DNA of 64,000 nucleotides from Streptomyces sp. NRRL S-31 (GTDB taxonomy: Bacteria > Actinomycetota > Actinomycetes > Streptomycetales > Streptomycetaceae). Of the stretch, positions 16,485 to 24,501 are shown one piece after another; positions within the stretch are counted from its first letter, which is position 1; each line of letters begins with the position of its first letter. Position numbers and translations under genes: made by a program. Location: assembly GCF_000718775.1 (NCBI RefSeq), contig NZ_JOCB01000052.1, positions 1-64,000 of the forward strand, read 5' to 3'. The notes beneath the pieces were generated by a model. The model searched no databases and was not told the origin of the DNA. It saw nothing but the letters and a program-made list of their open reading frames with translations.

Positions 16485-18532
16485 ACCAGGGTTCCGACCG
16501 GGCGGGGGGCCGTCGAGCGACTGGGCCGCAACCGAGTCTCCGGGCTGCGTGGCGGGAGCGGAGACGCCGAGGGGCTGGCCGGGGACCGGGTCACCGGGAC
16601 GCTGGGCGGAGGCGCCGTGCGGCTCGACGGAGACCGGGACACCAGGCGGCTGGGCCGGGGCGGAGACCCCACGGGCCTGGCCGGGAATCGGGTCACCGGG
16701 CGGCCGGGCAGGGGCGGGGGCGCTGAGCGGCTGAGCGGGCGCCGGGGCGCCGGGCGGCTGGGCCGGGGCGGAGACCCCACGGGCCTGGCCGGCGCCGGAA
16801 ACGCCCTGGCGCCGACCGGGGACGGAGGCGCCGAGCGGCTGAGCGGCTCGGCGGAGACCGGGGCACCAGGCGGCTGAGCATGGACGGGGCCACCGGGACG
16901 CTGGGCGGAGGCGCCGTGCGGCTCAGCGGGCACCGGGGCACCAACCGGCTGGGCCGGGACGGGACCACCGGGAAGCTGCACGGAGGCGCCGAGCGGCTCG
17001 GCGGAGACCGGGGCACCGGGCCGGTGGGCGGGGGCGGGGGCGCCCAGCGGCTGGGCCGGGCTCTGGGCACCGGACGGTCCGGCGGGGACGGGGTCTCCGA
17101 CGGCCTGGCCGGGAACCAAGTCGCCGAGGGGCCGGGCGGGAGCGGAGCCGCCCGGGGGGCCGTCGGCTCCGGACGCGCTGACCGAGCTGCCGCGGGCCGA
17201 GGCACCGCGTCGCCCGTCGGCGGCGGAGGCACCCGGCGACCCGTCGACACCGGACGCACCCGGCGACCGGCCGGGAACAGGCTCACCGGACCGACCGGGC
17301 GCCGAGGTGCCACGGGGCCGGTCGGCGGCGGAGGCACCCGGCGACCCGTCGACACCGGACGCACCCGGAGACCGGCCGGGAACAGGCTCACCGGACCGGC
17401 CGGGGACCGAGGCACCGCGTCGCCCGTCGGCGGCGGAGGCACCCGGAGACCCGTCGGCGGCGGAGGCACCCGGCGCACCCGGAGACCGGCCGGGAACAGG
17501 CTCACCGGACCGACCGGGCGCCGAGGTGCCACGGGGCCGGTCGGCGGCGGGGGCCGGAGGGACCGGACGGAGCCGGGCCGTCGTCTCCGAGGAGGTCTCG
17601 GCCGGGGCGCCGGGCCGACGGGACGCCGCGCCCGGGCGGAGCCGGGCGGTCGTCTCGGCCGGCTCCTCGGTCCGGACGTCCTCGCGGGGCTGTTCCCCAC
17701 CGGACCACGGCCGGGCCGTCGGCGCGGGCGGAGCCTCCGCCGGACCACTTCGCCGGGGCGGCCCGCCACCGGGCCGCAACCGGGCCGTGGTGTCGGACGC
17801 CGTGACGTCGGACCCCGTGGTGGCGGACGGAGCCTCCGCGGGAGCACCCCGCCGAGCCGGGTCGTCACCGGACGGCAGCCGGGCCCCCGTCCCCGGGGCC
17901 GTCCGGGAGCCGGTCCCCGGGGCCGTCCGGGAGGCCGGCTCGCTCCGGGGTGCCGTCCGGTCGGCACCGGCGCCGGTCCGCCCGGCGGGAGCCGTGGAGC
18001 CGGCGGCCGTGCGCCGGGCCGGCCCCGTACTCGGCGGCGCGTCGGGGAAACGGGCCGAGGCGGGGGGCGGGGGCGGGCTCACGGGCTCGGTGACCTCGGG
18101 CACGACCGAGGGGCGCGGGCCATGGGCGCCCGCGACCGGACCGGCCGGCGGTCGCGCGCCGCGCGGGGTGAAGACGGACGGCTCGTCGTCGAGGGGGTCG
18201 GCCGGGCCGGGGAACGCAGCGGGCTCAGACGGTCGCCGGGCCGGCACCGCCGGTCCCGCGCCCGCCGACACGGACCCCGCGCCGCCGCCGGCGGGCCGGG
18301 GGACGCCGGAGTACCCGGCACCACCGGACGACCGGGCGGCGTCGGCCGCCCCGCCGCCGGAGCCGGACGGCCGGACGGCCCCGACCGGCCCACCGGGACC
18401 GGACGCCCCGGAGACATCGGCAGGCACACCCGGACCAGTCGGTCCGTCGGGGCGGGCCGAAGGGACGGGCGGGGTGGGGGGCTGAGACGAAGGGCGGGGC
18501 GGGACGGGGGCGTGCCGCGCTTCCGTGCTCAT
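16241..18532 (-). CDS. Proline-rich repetitive protein, 5' part of the same frameshifted gene
   Basis: From ATG 18532 (MSTEARHAPVPPRP, GGGGGG ribosome site) the frame encodes about 560 residues of Pro/Ala/Gly/Ser-rich, probably disordered sequence with many short repeats (PGRSGEPVPGRSPGAS, PVPAQPVGAPVPAEPHGAS). After about 16850 the frame changes character to an Arg/Ser/Pro shadow and ends at 16241 inside the downstream frame. Restoring the frame at 16833-16848 continues the same repeats directly into the transmembrane part. The intact product would be a membrane protein with a very long cytoplasmic disordered arm, translationally coupled to the mycosin. As sequenced, the arm is cut off from its membrane domain. 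Confidence 0.6.
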   Translation of the reverse strand: MSTEARHAPVPPRPSSQPPTPPVPSARPDGPTGPGVPADVSGASGPGGPVGAVRPSGSGGGAADAARSSGGAGYSGVPRPAGGGAGSVSAGAGPAVPARRPSEPAAFPGPADPLDDEPSVFTPRGARPPAGPVAGAHGPRPSVVPEVTEPVSPPPPPASARFPDAPPSTGPARRTAAGSTAPAGRTGAGADRTAPRSEPASRTAPGTGSRTAPGTGARLPSGDDPARRGAPAEAPSATTGSDVTASDTTARLRPGGGPPRRSGPAEAPPAPTARPWSGGEQPREDVRTEEPAETTARLRPGAASRRPGAPAETSSETTARLRPVPPAPAADRPRGTSAPGRSGEPVPGRSPGAPGASAADGSPGASAADGRRGASVPGRSGEPVPGRSPGASGVDGSPGASAADRPRGTSAPGRSGEPVPGRSPGASGVDGSPGASAADGRRGASARGSSVSASGADGPPGGSAPARPLGDLVPGQAVGDPVPAGPSGAQSPAQPLGAPAPAHRPGAPVSAEPLGASVQLPGGPVPAQPVGAPVPAEPHGASAQRPGGPVHAQPPGAPVSAEPLSRSAPPSPVGARAFPAPARPVGSPPRPSRPAPRRPLSRSAPPPLPGRPVTRFPARPVGSPPRPSRLVSRSPSSRTAPPPSVPVTRSPASPSASPLPPRSPETRLRPSRSTAPRPVGTLVCPAAVGSVGPVPGPRCPPGVRRAPANRPRRTPGARTRPAGPSCRSRSRRRSASARASGRARALPPPPSASSSASVSSPVP
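16485..17550. repeat. Imperfect nested coding repeats in the proline-rich gene
   Basis: Units of roughly 15-110 bp recur with few differences. For example, GACCGGCCGGGAACAGGCTC followed by ACCGG appears three times between about 17265 and 17505, each followed by related sequence. The segment around 16985-17015 recurs near 16823-16866. They are in-frame multiples of three except for the 8-bp duplication at 16833-16848. Such arrays are prone to slippage and to misassembly. Confidence 0.75.
16833..16848. repeat. 8-bp tandem duplication GAGCGGCT x2
   Basis: GAGCGGCT occurs twice in a row here. The sister repeat copy at about 16983-17017 has the same flanks with a single GAGCGGCT. The extra 8 bp change the reading frame of the proline-rich gene. 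Confidence 0.85.
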
Positions 18533-18800
18533 GCACCCCCCGTTTCCTCGTGCCCGGGCCGCTCCACGTACGCGGGCCGTCCTGCTGCTCGGCCGCGCCC
18601 GGTGCGGAAGCCTTCCGGGCACGCATACCCGTACGTCCGGACCGGCATCCCGGTTCAGGTGCAGCGCGGGTGGGGTCCGCCGTACGTGCGCGTCACTCTA
18701 CGGGTTGTCGGGGGCACGGACGGAACCGGTCCACGCGCCCGGGGCATCTGCCCGGAACGTCCCCCTACCCTGCGGTAATCCTGTCTGGCAGGCTTCCGCC

Positions 18801-20003
18801 ATGACTGCGCCTGCCGCCGACCGGGCCCGTTACGACCGGGCCACCGCCCATCTCGACGCCCCCCTCGCGATCGTGGACCTGGCCGCCTTCGACGCCAACG
18901 CGGCCGACCTGGTGCGCCGCGCCGGCGGCAAGCCGGTCCGGGTCGCCAGCAAGTCGGTGCGCTGCCGCGCCCTGTTGGAACGGGTGCTGGCCAAGGACGG
19001 TTTCCAGGGCGTCATGTCGTTCACCCTGGCCGAGTCGCTGTGGCTCGCGCGGTCGGGGTTCGAGGACGTGCTGCTGGCCTACCCCTCGGCCGACCGGGCC
19101 GGGTTCGCGGAGCTGGCCGCCGATCCCAAGCTCGCCGGAGCGGTCACGGTGATGATCGACGACCCTGCGCACCTGGATCTGATCGACGCCGCCCGGGACG
19201 GTGGGCGCGAACGGGTGCGCGTCTGCCTGGAGTTGGACACCTCGCTGCGGCTGCTGGGCGGCCGGGTGCGGGTCGGCGCCCGGCGCTCGCCGCTGCACTC
19301 CCCCGCCCAACTCGCCGACCTGGCGCGGACGGTGGCCAGGCGGCCGGGCTTCCGGCTGGTGGGGATCATGGCCTACGAGGGGCATGTCGCCGGTGTCGGG
19401 GACGCGGTCGCCGGCCGGCCCCTGCGGTCCCGTGCGGTCCGGCTGATGCAGACCGCCGCCCGCCGGGAGCTGGCCGGGCGGCGGGCCGCGGTGGTCCGGG
19501 CGGTGCGGGCCGTCGTCCCGGACCTGGAGTTCGTGAACGGCGGCGGCACCGGCAGCGTGCAGCACACGGCCGCCGAGGACGCCGTGACCGAGATAGCGGC
19601 CGGTTCGGGGTTGTACGTGCCGCGCCTGTTCGACAACTACACCTCCTTCACCGGCCGTCCGGCCGCCCTCTTCGCCCAGCCGGTGGTGCGGCGGCCCGGC
19701 GTGGGCGTGGTCACCGTGCTCGGCGGCGGCTACCCGGCCTCCGGCGTGGCCGGCCCCGACCGGCTGCCGGTGCCGTATCTGCCGCCGGGGCTGCGGTACG
19801 ACCCGCAGGAGGGGCCCGGGGAGGTGCAGACCCCGCTGCTGGGCTCGCCCGCCGACGACCTGCTCATCGGCGACAAGGTGTGGTTCCGGCACGCCAAGGC
19901 GGGCGAGCTGTGCGAGCGGTTCGAGGCGCTGCACCTGGTCGAGGGGGGCACGGTGACGGCCACCGTGCCCACCTACCGGGGCGAGGGGCACACCTTCCTC
20001 TGA
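18801..20003 (+). CDS. PLP-dependent amino acid deaminase/aldolase (fold-type III)
   Basis: 400 aa. It resembles D-threonine aldolase / alanine-racemase-fold enzymes. Residues 24-55 contain AIVDLAAFDANAADLVRRAG and VRVASKSVRC, where Lys51 is the expected Schiff-base lysine. Further on are the barrel segments GFQGVMSFTLAESLWLARSG and LVGIMAYEGHVAGVGD, and the C-terminal FVNGGGTGSVQHTA and GGGYPASG motifs. It probably acts on D- or beta-hydroxy amino acids; the substrate cannot be fixed. The start is ATG 18801. It is divergent from the proline-rich gene with a 268-bp gap that shows no clear promoter. Confidence 0.8.
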   Translation: MTAPAADRARYDRATAHLDAPLAIVDLAAFDANAADLVRRAGGKPVRVASKSVRCRALLERVLAKDGFQGVMSFTLAESLWLARSGFEDVLLAYPSADRAGFAELAADPKLAGAVTVMIDDPAHLDLIDAARDGGRERVRVCLELDTSLRLLGGRVRVGARRSPLHSPAQLADLARTVARRPGFRLVGIMAYEGHVAGVGDAVAGRPLRSRAVRLMQTAARRELAGRRAAVVRAVRAVVPDLEFVNGGGTGSVQHTAAEDAVTEIAAGSGLYVPRLFDNYTSFTGRPAALFAQPVVRRPGVGVVTVLGGGYPASGVAGPDRLPVPYLPPGLRYDPQEGPGEVQTPLLGSPADDLLIGDKVWFRHAKAGELCERFEALHLVEGGTVTATVPTYRGEGHTFL

Positions 20004-20073
20004 GCCCGCTCCCTGAGCCCGCCCCCTCCCCCGTGGTCGAGCGGTCCCGGCCGGTCCGAGCTTTCCGGCCGGC

Positions 20074-20856
20074 CTACAGCGGCGTGACGTACGCGCCCGC
20101 GATGCCGCCGTCCACCAGGAAGTCGGTGGCGTTGACGAACGAGGAGTCGTCGCTGGCCAGGAAGGCGACGGCGGCGGCGATCTCCTCGGCCGCGGCGAAC
20201 CGGCCGAGGGGGATGTGCACCAGGCGGCGGGCGGCCCGCTCGGGGTCCTTGGCGAACAGCTCCCGCAGGAGCGGGGTGTCGACCGGGCCGGGGCACAGGG
20301 CGTTGACCCGGATGCCCTCCCGCGCGAACTGCACGCCCAGTTCGCGGGACATGGCGAGGACACCGCCCTTGGAGGCCGTGTACGAGATCTGCGAGGTGGC
20401 CGCACCCATCCTCGCCACGAAGGACGCCGTGTTGATGATGGAGCCCTTGCCCTGGCGGCGCATGTAGGGCAGGGCGGCCTTGCAGCACAGGTAGACGGAG
20501 GTGAGGTTGACCTCCTGGACGCGCCGCCACGCCTCCAGGCCGGTCTCCAGGATGGAGTCGTCGTCGGGCGGGGAGATGCCGGCGTTGTTGAAGGCGACGT
20601 CGACGCTGCCGTAGGTGTCGTACGCGGTCTTGAACAGCGCCTCGACCTGCTCGGGGTCGGTGACGTCGGTCCTGGCGAAGATCCCGCCGGCCTCGTCGGC
20701 GGCGGCCTTGCCGCGGGTCTCGTCGACGTCCGCGCAGACGACGTGGGCGCCCTCGGAGGCGAGCCGGCGGACGGTGGCGAGGCCGATGCCGCTGGCGGCG
20801 CCGGTCACCACGGCGGTACGGCCGACCAGGCGGCGGCAGACACTGTTGTCGGTCAC
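20074..20856 (-). CDS. Short-chain dehydrogenase/reductase
   Basis: 260 aa, classical SDR. TGAASGIG (residues 18-25) binds NAD(P), NNAG lies at 90-93, and the catalytic Ser145, Tyr159 and Lys163 (YTASK) are all present. The Asp after strand 2 (CADVDE) suggests NAD rather than NADP. It is last in the minus-strand operon with the aldehyde dehydrogenase and the GlnA4-like synthetase, and its GTG overlaps the aldehyde dehydrogenase stop by four bases (GTGA). It may act on a hydroxylated intermediate of the same pathway; this is inferred from context only. Confidence 0.9.
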   Translation of the reverse strand: MTDNSVCRRLVGRTAVVTGAASGIGLATVRRLASEGAHVVCADVDETRGKAAADEAGGIFARTDVTDPEQVEALFKTAYDTYGSVDVAFNNAGISPPDDDSILETGLEAWRRVQEVNLTSVYLCCKAALPYMRRQGKGSIINTASFVARMGAATSQISYTASKGGVLAMSRELGVQFAREGIRVNALCPGPVDTPLLRELFAKDPERAARRLVHIPLGRFAAAEEIAAAVAFLASDDSSFVNATDFLVDGGIAGAYVTPL

Positions 20857-22226
20857 TGTGCGGGGCCCTCCGTGCTGATGAAGACGTTCTTGGTCTCGGT
20901 GAAGGCGGTCAGGGCGTCGGGGCCGAGTTCCCGGCCGAGCCCGGACTGCTTGAAGCCGCCGAACGGGGTCCAGTAGCGGACGCTGGAGTGCGAGTTGACG
21001 GACAGGTTGCCCGCGCGGACGCCCTGCGCGACGCGGAGGGCGCGGCCCACGTCCCGGGTCCAGAGGGAGCCGGAGAGGCCGTAGGGGGTGCCGTTGGCGA
21101 GGCGGATCGCGTCCTGCTCGTCGGTGAAGGGCAGCAGGACGGCGACCGGGCCGAAGATCTCCTCGGTGGCCGCCGCGCCGTCGTGCCGCTCCCCGGTGAG
21201 GACGGTCGGCGGGAACCAGAAGCCGGGTCCGTCGGGCGCGCTGCCGCGCAGGGCGGGGGCGCCCTCGGGGACGTAGGCCCGTACGCGGTCCCGTTGCCGC
21301 GCCGAGATCAGCGGGCCCATCTGGGTCTTCTCGTCGGCGGGGTCGCCCACGACCACGGCGGCCAGCGCGTCGGCGAGGAGGTCCCGGGCCTCCTCGAACA
21401 CCGTCTCCTGGACCAGGACGCGGGTGCGGGCGCAGCAGTCCTGGCCGGAGTTGTCGAGGAAGGAGAAGGGGTCGAGGGCGGCCTTGAGGTCGGCGTCGGC
21501 GAAGACGACGTTGGGGCTCTTGCCGCCGAGTTCCAGGGTGACCGGTTTGACCAGGCGGGCGCAGCGTTCCATGACCTCGCGGCCGGTGCGGGTGGAGCCG
21601 GTGAACACGATCTTGGCGACGTCCGGGTGGTCCACCAGGGCGCGTCCGGCGGTGGCGCCGTGGCCGGGCACGACCTGGAAGAGGTGCTCGGGCAGGCCCG
21701 CCTCCAGGGCGAGTTCGGCGAGGCGGAGCGAGGTGAGCGGGGTGGTCTCGGCGGGTTTGAGGACGACCGCGTTGCCCGCGGCGAGCGCCGGGAAGGAGCT
21801 CCAGGCGGCGATGGGCATCGGGAAGTTCCAGGGGGAGATCACGCCGATCACGCCCAGGGGTTCCTGGAAGGTGACGTCCCAGCCGCCGGGCGCGGGGATC
21901 TGCCGGCCGAGGAGGCGTTCGGCGCCGCCGGCCGCGTAGAGGAGCAGGTCGCGGGCGTTGCCCGCCTCCCAGCGGGCGTTGCCGATGGTGTGGCCGGCCT
22001 CGCGGACCTCCAGCCGGGCGAGTTCCCCGGTGTGGGCGTCGACCACGTCGGCGAAGCGGCGGAGCAGGCGGGCCCGGTCGGCGGGCGCGGCGGCGGCCCA
22101 GGTCCGCTGGGCCCGTACGGCCCGTGCGACGGCGGCGGCGACGTCCTCCGCACTCGCGGCGGGGACGGTGGCGACGAGTTGCTCGGTGGCGGGGTTGAGT
22201 ACGCGGAGTTCGTGCGGGTCGGTCAA
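20853..22226 (-). CDS. NAD-dependent aldehyde dehydrogenase
   Basis: About 457 aa, normal for the family. PWNFPMPIAAWS and LKPAETTPL bind the cofactor and VTLELGGKSPNVVF holds the general base Glu. The catalytic Cys lies in FLDNSGQDCCARTRV, followed by EEIFGPVAVLLPF and PFGGFKQSGLGRELG. I prefer TTG 22226 (then TDPHELRVLNPATEQ) because GAAAGG lies seven bases upstream. A GTG at 22241, overlapping the synthetase stop as GTGA but without a ribosome site, is the alternative. It would oxidise the gamma-glutamylated aldehyde formed after the synthetase step. Confidence 0.92.
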   Translation of the reverse strand: MTDPHELRVLNPATEQLVATVPAASAEDVAAAVARAVRAQRTWAAAAPADRARLLRRFADVVDAHTGELARLEVREAGHTIGNARWEAGNARDLLLYAAGGAERLLGRQIPAPGGWDVTFQEPLGVIGVISPWNFPMPIAAWSSFPALAAGNAVVLKPAETTPLTSLRLAELALEAGLPEHLFQVVPGHGATAGRALVDHPDVAKIVFTGSTRTGREVMERCARLVKPVTLELGGKSPNVVFADADLKAALDPFSFLDNSGQDCCARTRVLVQETVFEEARDLLADALAAVVVGDPADEKTQMGPLISARQRDRVRAYVPEGAPALRGSAPDGPGFWFPPTVLTGERHDGAAATEEIFGPVAVLLPFTDEQDAIRLANGTPYGLSGSLWTRDVGRALRVAQGVRAGNLSVNSHSSVRYWTPFGGFKQSGLGRELGPDALTAFTETKNVFISTEGPAQ

Positions 22227-22237
22227 GGGGTGGCCTT

Positions 22238-23602
22238 TCACAGGCGTTCGAAGGAGCGGCGCAGCTCCCAGTCGGTGACCGCGGCGTCGAAGGCGGCCAG
22301 TTCGACGCGTGCCATGTTGCGGTAGTGCGCGACGACCTCGTCGCCGAAGGCGGCCCGGGCGATCGGGCTGTCCTCCCAGAGTCCGGCGGCCTCCCGGAGG
22401 GTGGTCGGGACGTGGGCGAAACCGGCGGTGTAGGCGTTGCCGGGGCAGGGGTCGGGGAGTTCGAGTCCCCGTTCGACGCCGTACAGGCCGGCCGCGATCA
22501 GGCCCGCCACCGCCAGGTAGGGGTTGACGTCCCCGCCGGGGAGGCGGTTCTCGAAGCGCAGGGAGCGGCCGTGTCCGACGACGCGCAGGGCGCAGGTGCG
22601 GTTGTCGTGGCCCCAGGCGACGGCGGTGGGCGCGAAGGAGCCGGGCTGGAACCGCTTGTAGGAGTTGATGTTGGGGGCGTAGAGGAGGGAGAAGTCACGG
22701 AGGGCGGCGAGCTGTCCGGCGAGGAAGTGCCGCATGACCTCGGACATGCCGCCTTCCCGGTGGTCCGCCATGGCGTTGGTGCCGTCGGCGCCGGCGAGCG
22801 AGAGGTGGATGTGGCAGGAGTTGCCCTCGCGTTCGTTGTACTTGGCCATGAAGGTGATCGAGACGCCCTCCTGAGCGGCGATCTCCTTGGCTCCGGTCTT
22901 GTACAGGGCGTGCTGGTCGCAGGTGACGAGGGCCTCGTCGTAGCGGAAGGCGATCTCGTGCTGGCCGGGGTTGCACTCGCCCTTGGCGGACTCGACGGTG
23001 AGGCCGGCGCCGGCCATCTCGTTGCGCAGCCGGCGCAGCAGGGGCTCGATGCGGCCGGTGCCGAGGATGGAGTAGTCGACGTTGTACTGGTTGGCGGGGG
23101 TCAGACCGCGGTAGTTCGCGTCCCAGGCCCGTTCGTAGCTGTCCTTGAAGACGATGAACTCCAGCTCGGTGCCGACCTGGGCGGTGTAGCCGAGTGCGGC
23201 GAGCCGGTCGAGCTGGCGGCGCAGGATCTGGCGGGGCGCGGCGGCGACCGGGGAGCCGTCGCCCCAGGCGAGGTCGGCGATGAGCAGGGCGGTGCCGGGG
23301 TGCCAGGGGACGCGGCGCAGGGTGGACGGGTCCGGGCGCAGGGCGAAGTCGCCGTAGCCGCGGTCCCAGGAGGACATCGCGTAGCCGTCGACGGTGTTCA
23401 TCTCGGTGTCGACGGCGAGAAGGTAGTTGCAGCCCTCGGTGCCGTGGTGCAGCACCTCGTCGAGGAAGAAGCGGGCGGCGAACCGCTTGCCCTGGAGCCG
23501 CCCTTGCATGTCGGGGAAGGCCAGGACGACAGTGTCGATCTCACCGCTCGCGACGAGGGCGTGCAGTTCCTCGGCGCTGAGCGGGGGTGTGCGGTCTGCC
23601 AC
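22238..23602 (-). CDS. glnA4: GlnA4-like gamma-glutamylamide synthetase (glutamine synthetase family)
   Basis: 454 aa from GTG 23602, with GAGGAGG eight bases upstream. Family motifs: DMQGRLQGKRF near the start, GTELEFIVF, GECNPGQHEIAFRY, the ATP loop FMAKYNEREGNSCHIHLSL and the signature NSYKRFQPGSFAPTAVAWGHDNRTCALRV. The Tyr adenylylation motif of true GlnA is not seen. It should ligate glutamate to an amine using ATP. By position, neighbours and similarity I identify it with Streptomyces GlnA4, reported as a gamma-glutamylethanolamide synthetase for ethanolamine use; a polyamine substrate cannot be excluded. First gene of a three-gene operon and divergent from the GntR regulator. Confidence 0.85.
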   Translation of the reverse strand: MADRTPPLSAEELHALVASGEIDTVVLAFPDMQGRLQGKRFAARFFLDEVLHHGTEGCNYLLAVDTEMNTVDGYAMSSWDRGYGDFALRPDPSTLRRVPWHPGTALLIADLAWGDGSPVAAAPRQILRRQLDRLAALGYTAQVGTELEFIVFKDSYERAWDANYRGLTPANQYNVDYSILGTGRIEPLLRRLRNEMAGAGLTVESAKGECNPGQHEIAFRYDEALVTCDQHALYKTGAKEIAAQEGVSITFMAKYNEREGNSCHIHLSLAGADGTNAMADHREGGMSEVMRHFLAGQLAALRDFSLLYAPNINSYKRFQPGSFAPTAVAWGHDNRTCALRVVGHGRSLRFENRLPGGDVNPYLAVAGLIAAGLYGVERGLELPDPCPGNAYTAGFAHVPTTLREAAGLWEDSPIARAAFGDEVVAHYRNMARVELAAFDAAVTDWELRRSFERL

Positions 23603-23696
23603 GGGTGAGCCTCCTCGGGCGCATCGCGCTGCTTCGGCCGGGCCGGGAGCCATAAGGTATTGCGGAGAACCATTGCTTGGGAAGGGATCACGGAGG

Positions 23697-24449
23697 ATGT
23701 CGCGGGACGCGGGTGCGGAGGGGCTCCGCGAGCGGTCGGGAGCCGACCGGCTCACTGCGGTGCTGCGGCCGGTGCGGGCGGGCAACGGCTTCGAGGAGGC
23801 GCTGGAGCAGATCCTCCAGGTCGTCCGGCTGGGCCTGGTGCCGGCCGGCGGGCGGCTGCCGGCCGAGCGGGAGCTGGCGGAGCGGCTGGGGATCAGCCGG
23901 GTGACGCTGCGCGAGGTGCTGAGGGTGCTCCAGGACCAGGGGCTGGTGGAGGCGCGGCGCGGACGGTACGGCGGAACGTTTGTGCTGTCCCGTCCGGACG
24001 CGGGCGGCGAGGACGAGCTGCGGCGCCGGATCGCCGAGGTCGACATCGAGGACGTGCTGCGTTTCCGCGAGGTGCTGGAGGTGGGCGCGGCCGGGCTGTG
24101 CGCGGCGCACGGGCTGGCCGAGGAGCGGGCGGCGCGGTTGCGCCGGGCGCTGGAGCGCACGTACGAGGTCCCGCCGGCGGAGTACCGGCGGGCCGACACG
24201 CTGCTGCACCTGACGCTGGCCGAGCTGTGCGGCTCGCCGTCGCTGACCGCGCGGTACGCGGCGGTCCGGGCGACGGTCAACGACCTGCTGGACTGCATCC
24301 CGCTGCTGGTGCGCAACCTGGAGCACTCGCAGCGGCAGCACACCGCGCTGGTGGAGGCGGTGCTGGACGGGGACGCGGACGGGGCACGGGAGATGATGCG
24401 CGAGCACTGCGCGGGCACGGCGGCCCTGTTGCGGGGTTTCCTGGCCTGA
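23697..24449 (+). CDS. GntR/FadR-family transcriptional regulator
   Basis: 250 aa from ATG 23697 (MSRDAGAEGLRERSGADR), with GAAGGG about 10 nt upstream. The winged helix is clear at about 30-95: EEALEQILQVVRLGLVPAGGRLPAERELAERLGISRVTLREVLRVLQDQGLVEARRGRYGGTFV. A helical FCD ligand domain follows (DVLRFREVLEVGAAGLCAAHG to the C-terminus) with the usual metal-type His/Asp positions. The 94-bp divergent gap to glnA4 contains a repeated ATTGC (23659 and 23673 region) and is the likely operator site. It presumably represses the gamma-glutamylation operon until an amine-derived ligand binds. Confidence 0.88.
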   Translation: MSRDAGAEGLRERSGADRLTAVLRPVRAGNGFEEALEQILQVVRLGLVPAGGRLPAERELAERLGISRVTLREVLRVLQDQGLVEARRGRYGGTFVLSRPDAGGEDELRRRIAEVDIEDVLRFREVLEVGAAGLCAAHGLAEERAARLRRALERTYEVPPAEYRRADTLLHLTLAELCGSPSLTARYAAVRATVNDLLDCIPLLVRNLEHSQRQHTALVEAVLDGDADGAREMMREHCAGTAALLRGFLA

Positions 24450-24501
24450 GCCGGATGCGCAAAGGTGTGGGGCACGACCTTTTGACGCTCGGGAGGGCAG
24501 C

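Noticed and set aside
16485..17550. Possible CRISPR array in the repeat region
   Set aside because: Repeats are imperfect, vary in length, are in coding frame and have no unique spacers or cas genes nearby.
23603..23696. Operator for the GntR/FadR regulator
   Set aside because: A repeated ATTGC and a weak AAGGT/ACC inverted repeat are present, but no convincing FadR-type palindrome, so no site is claimed.
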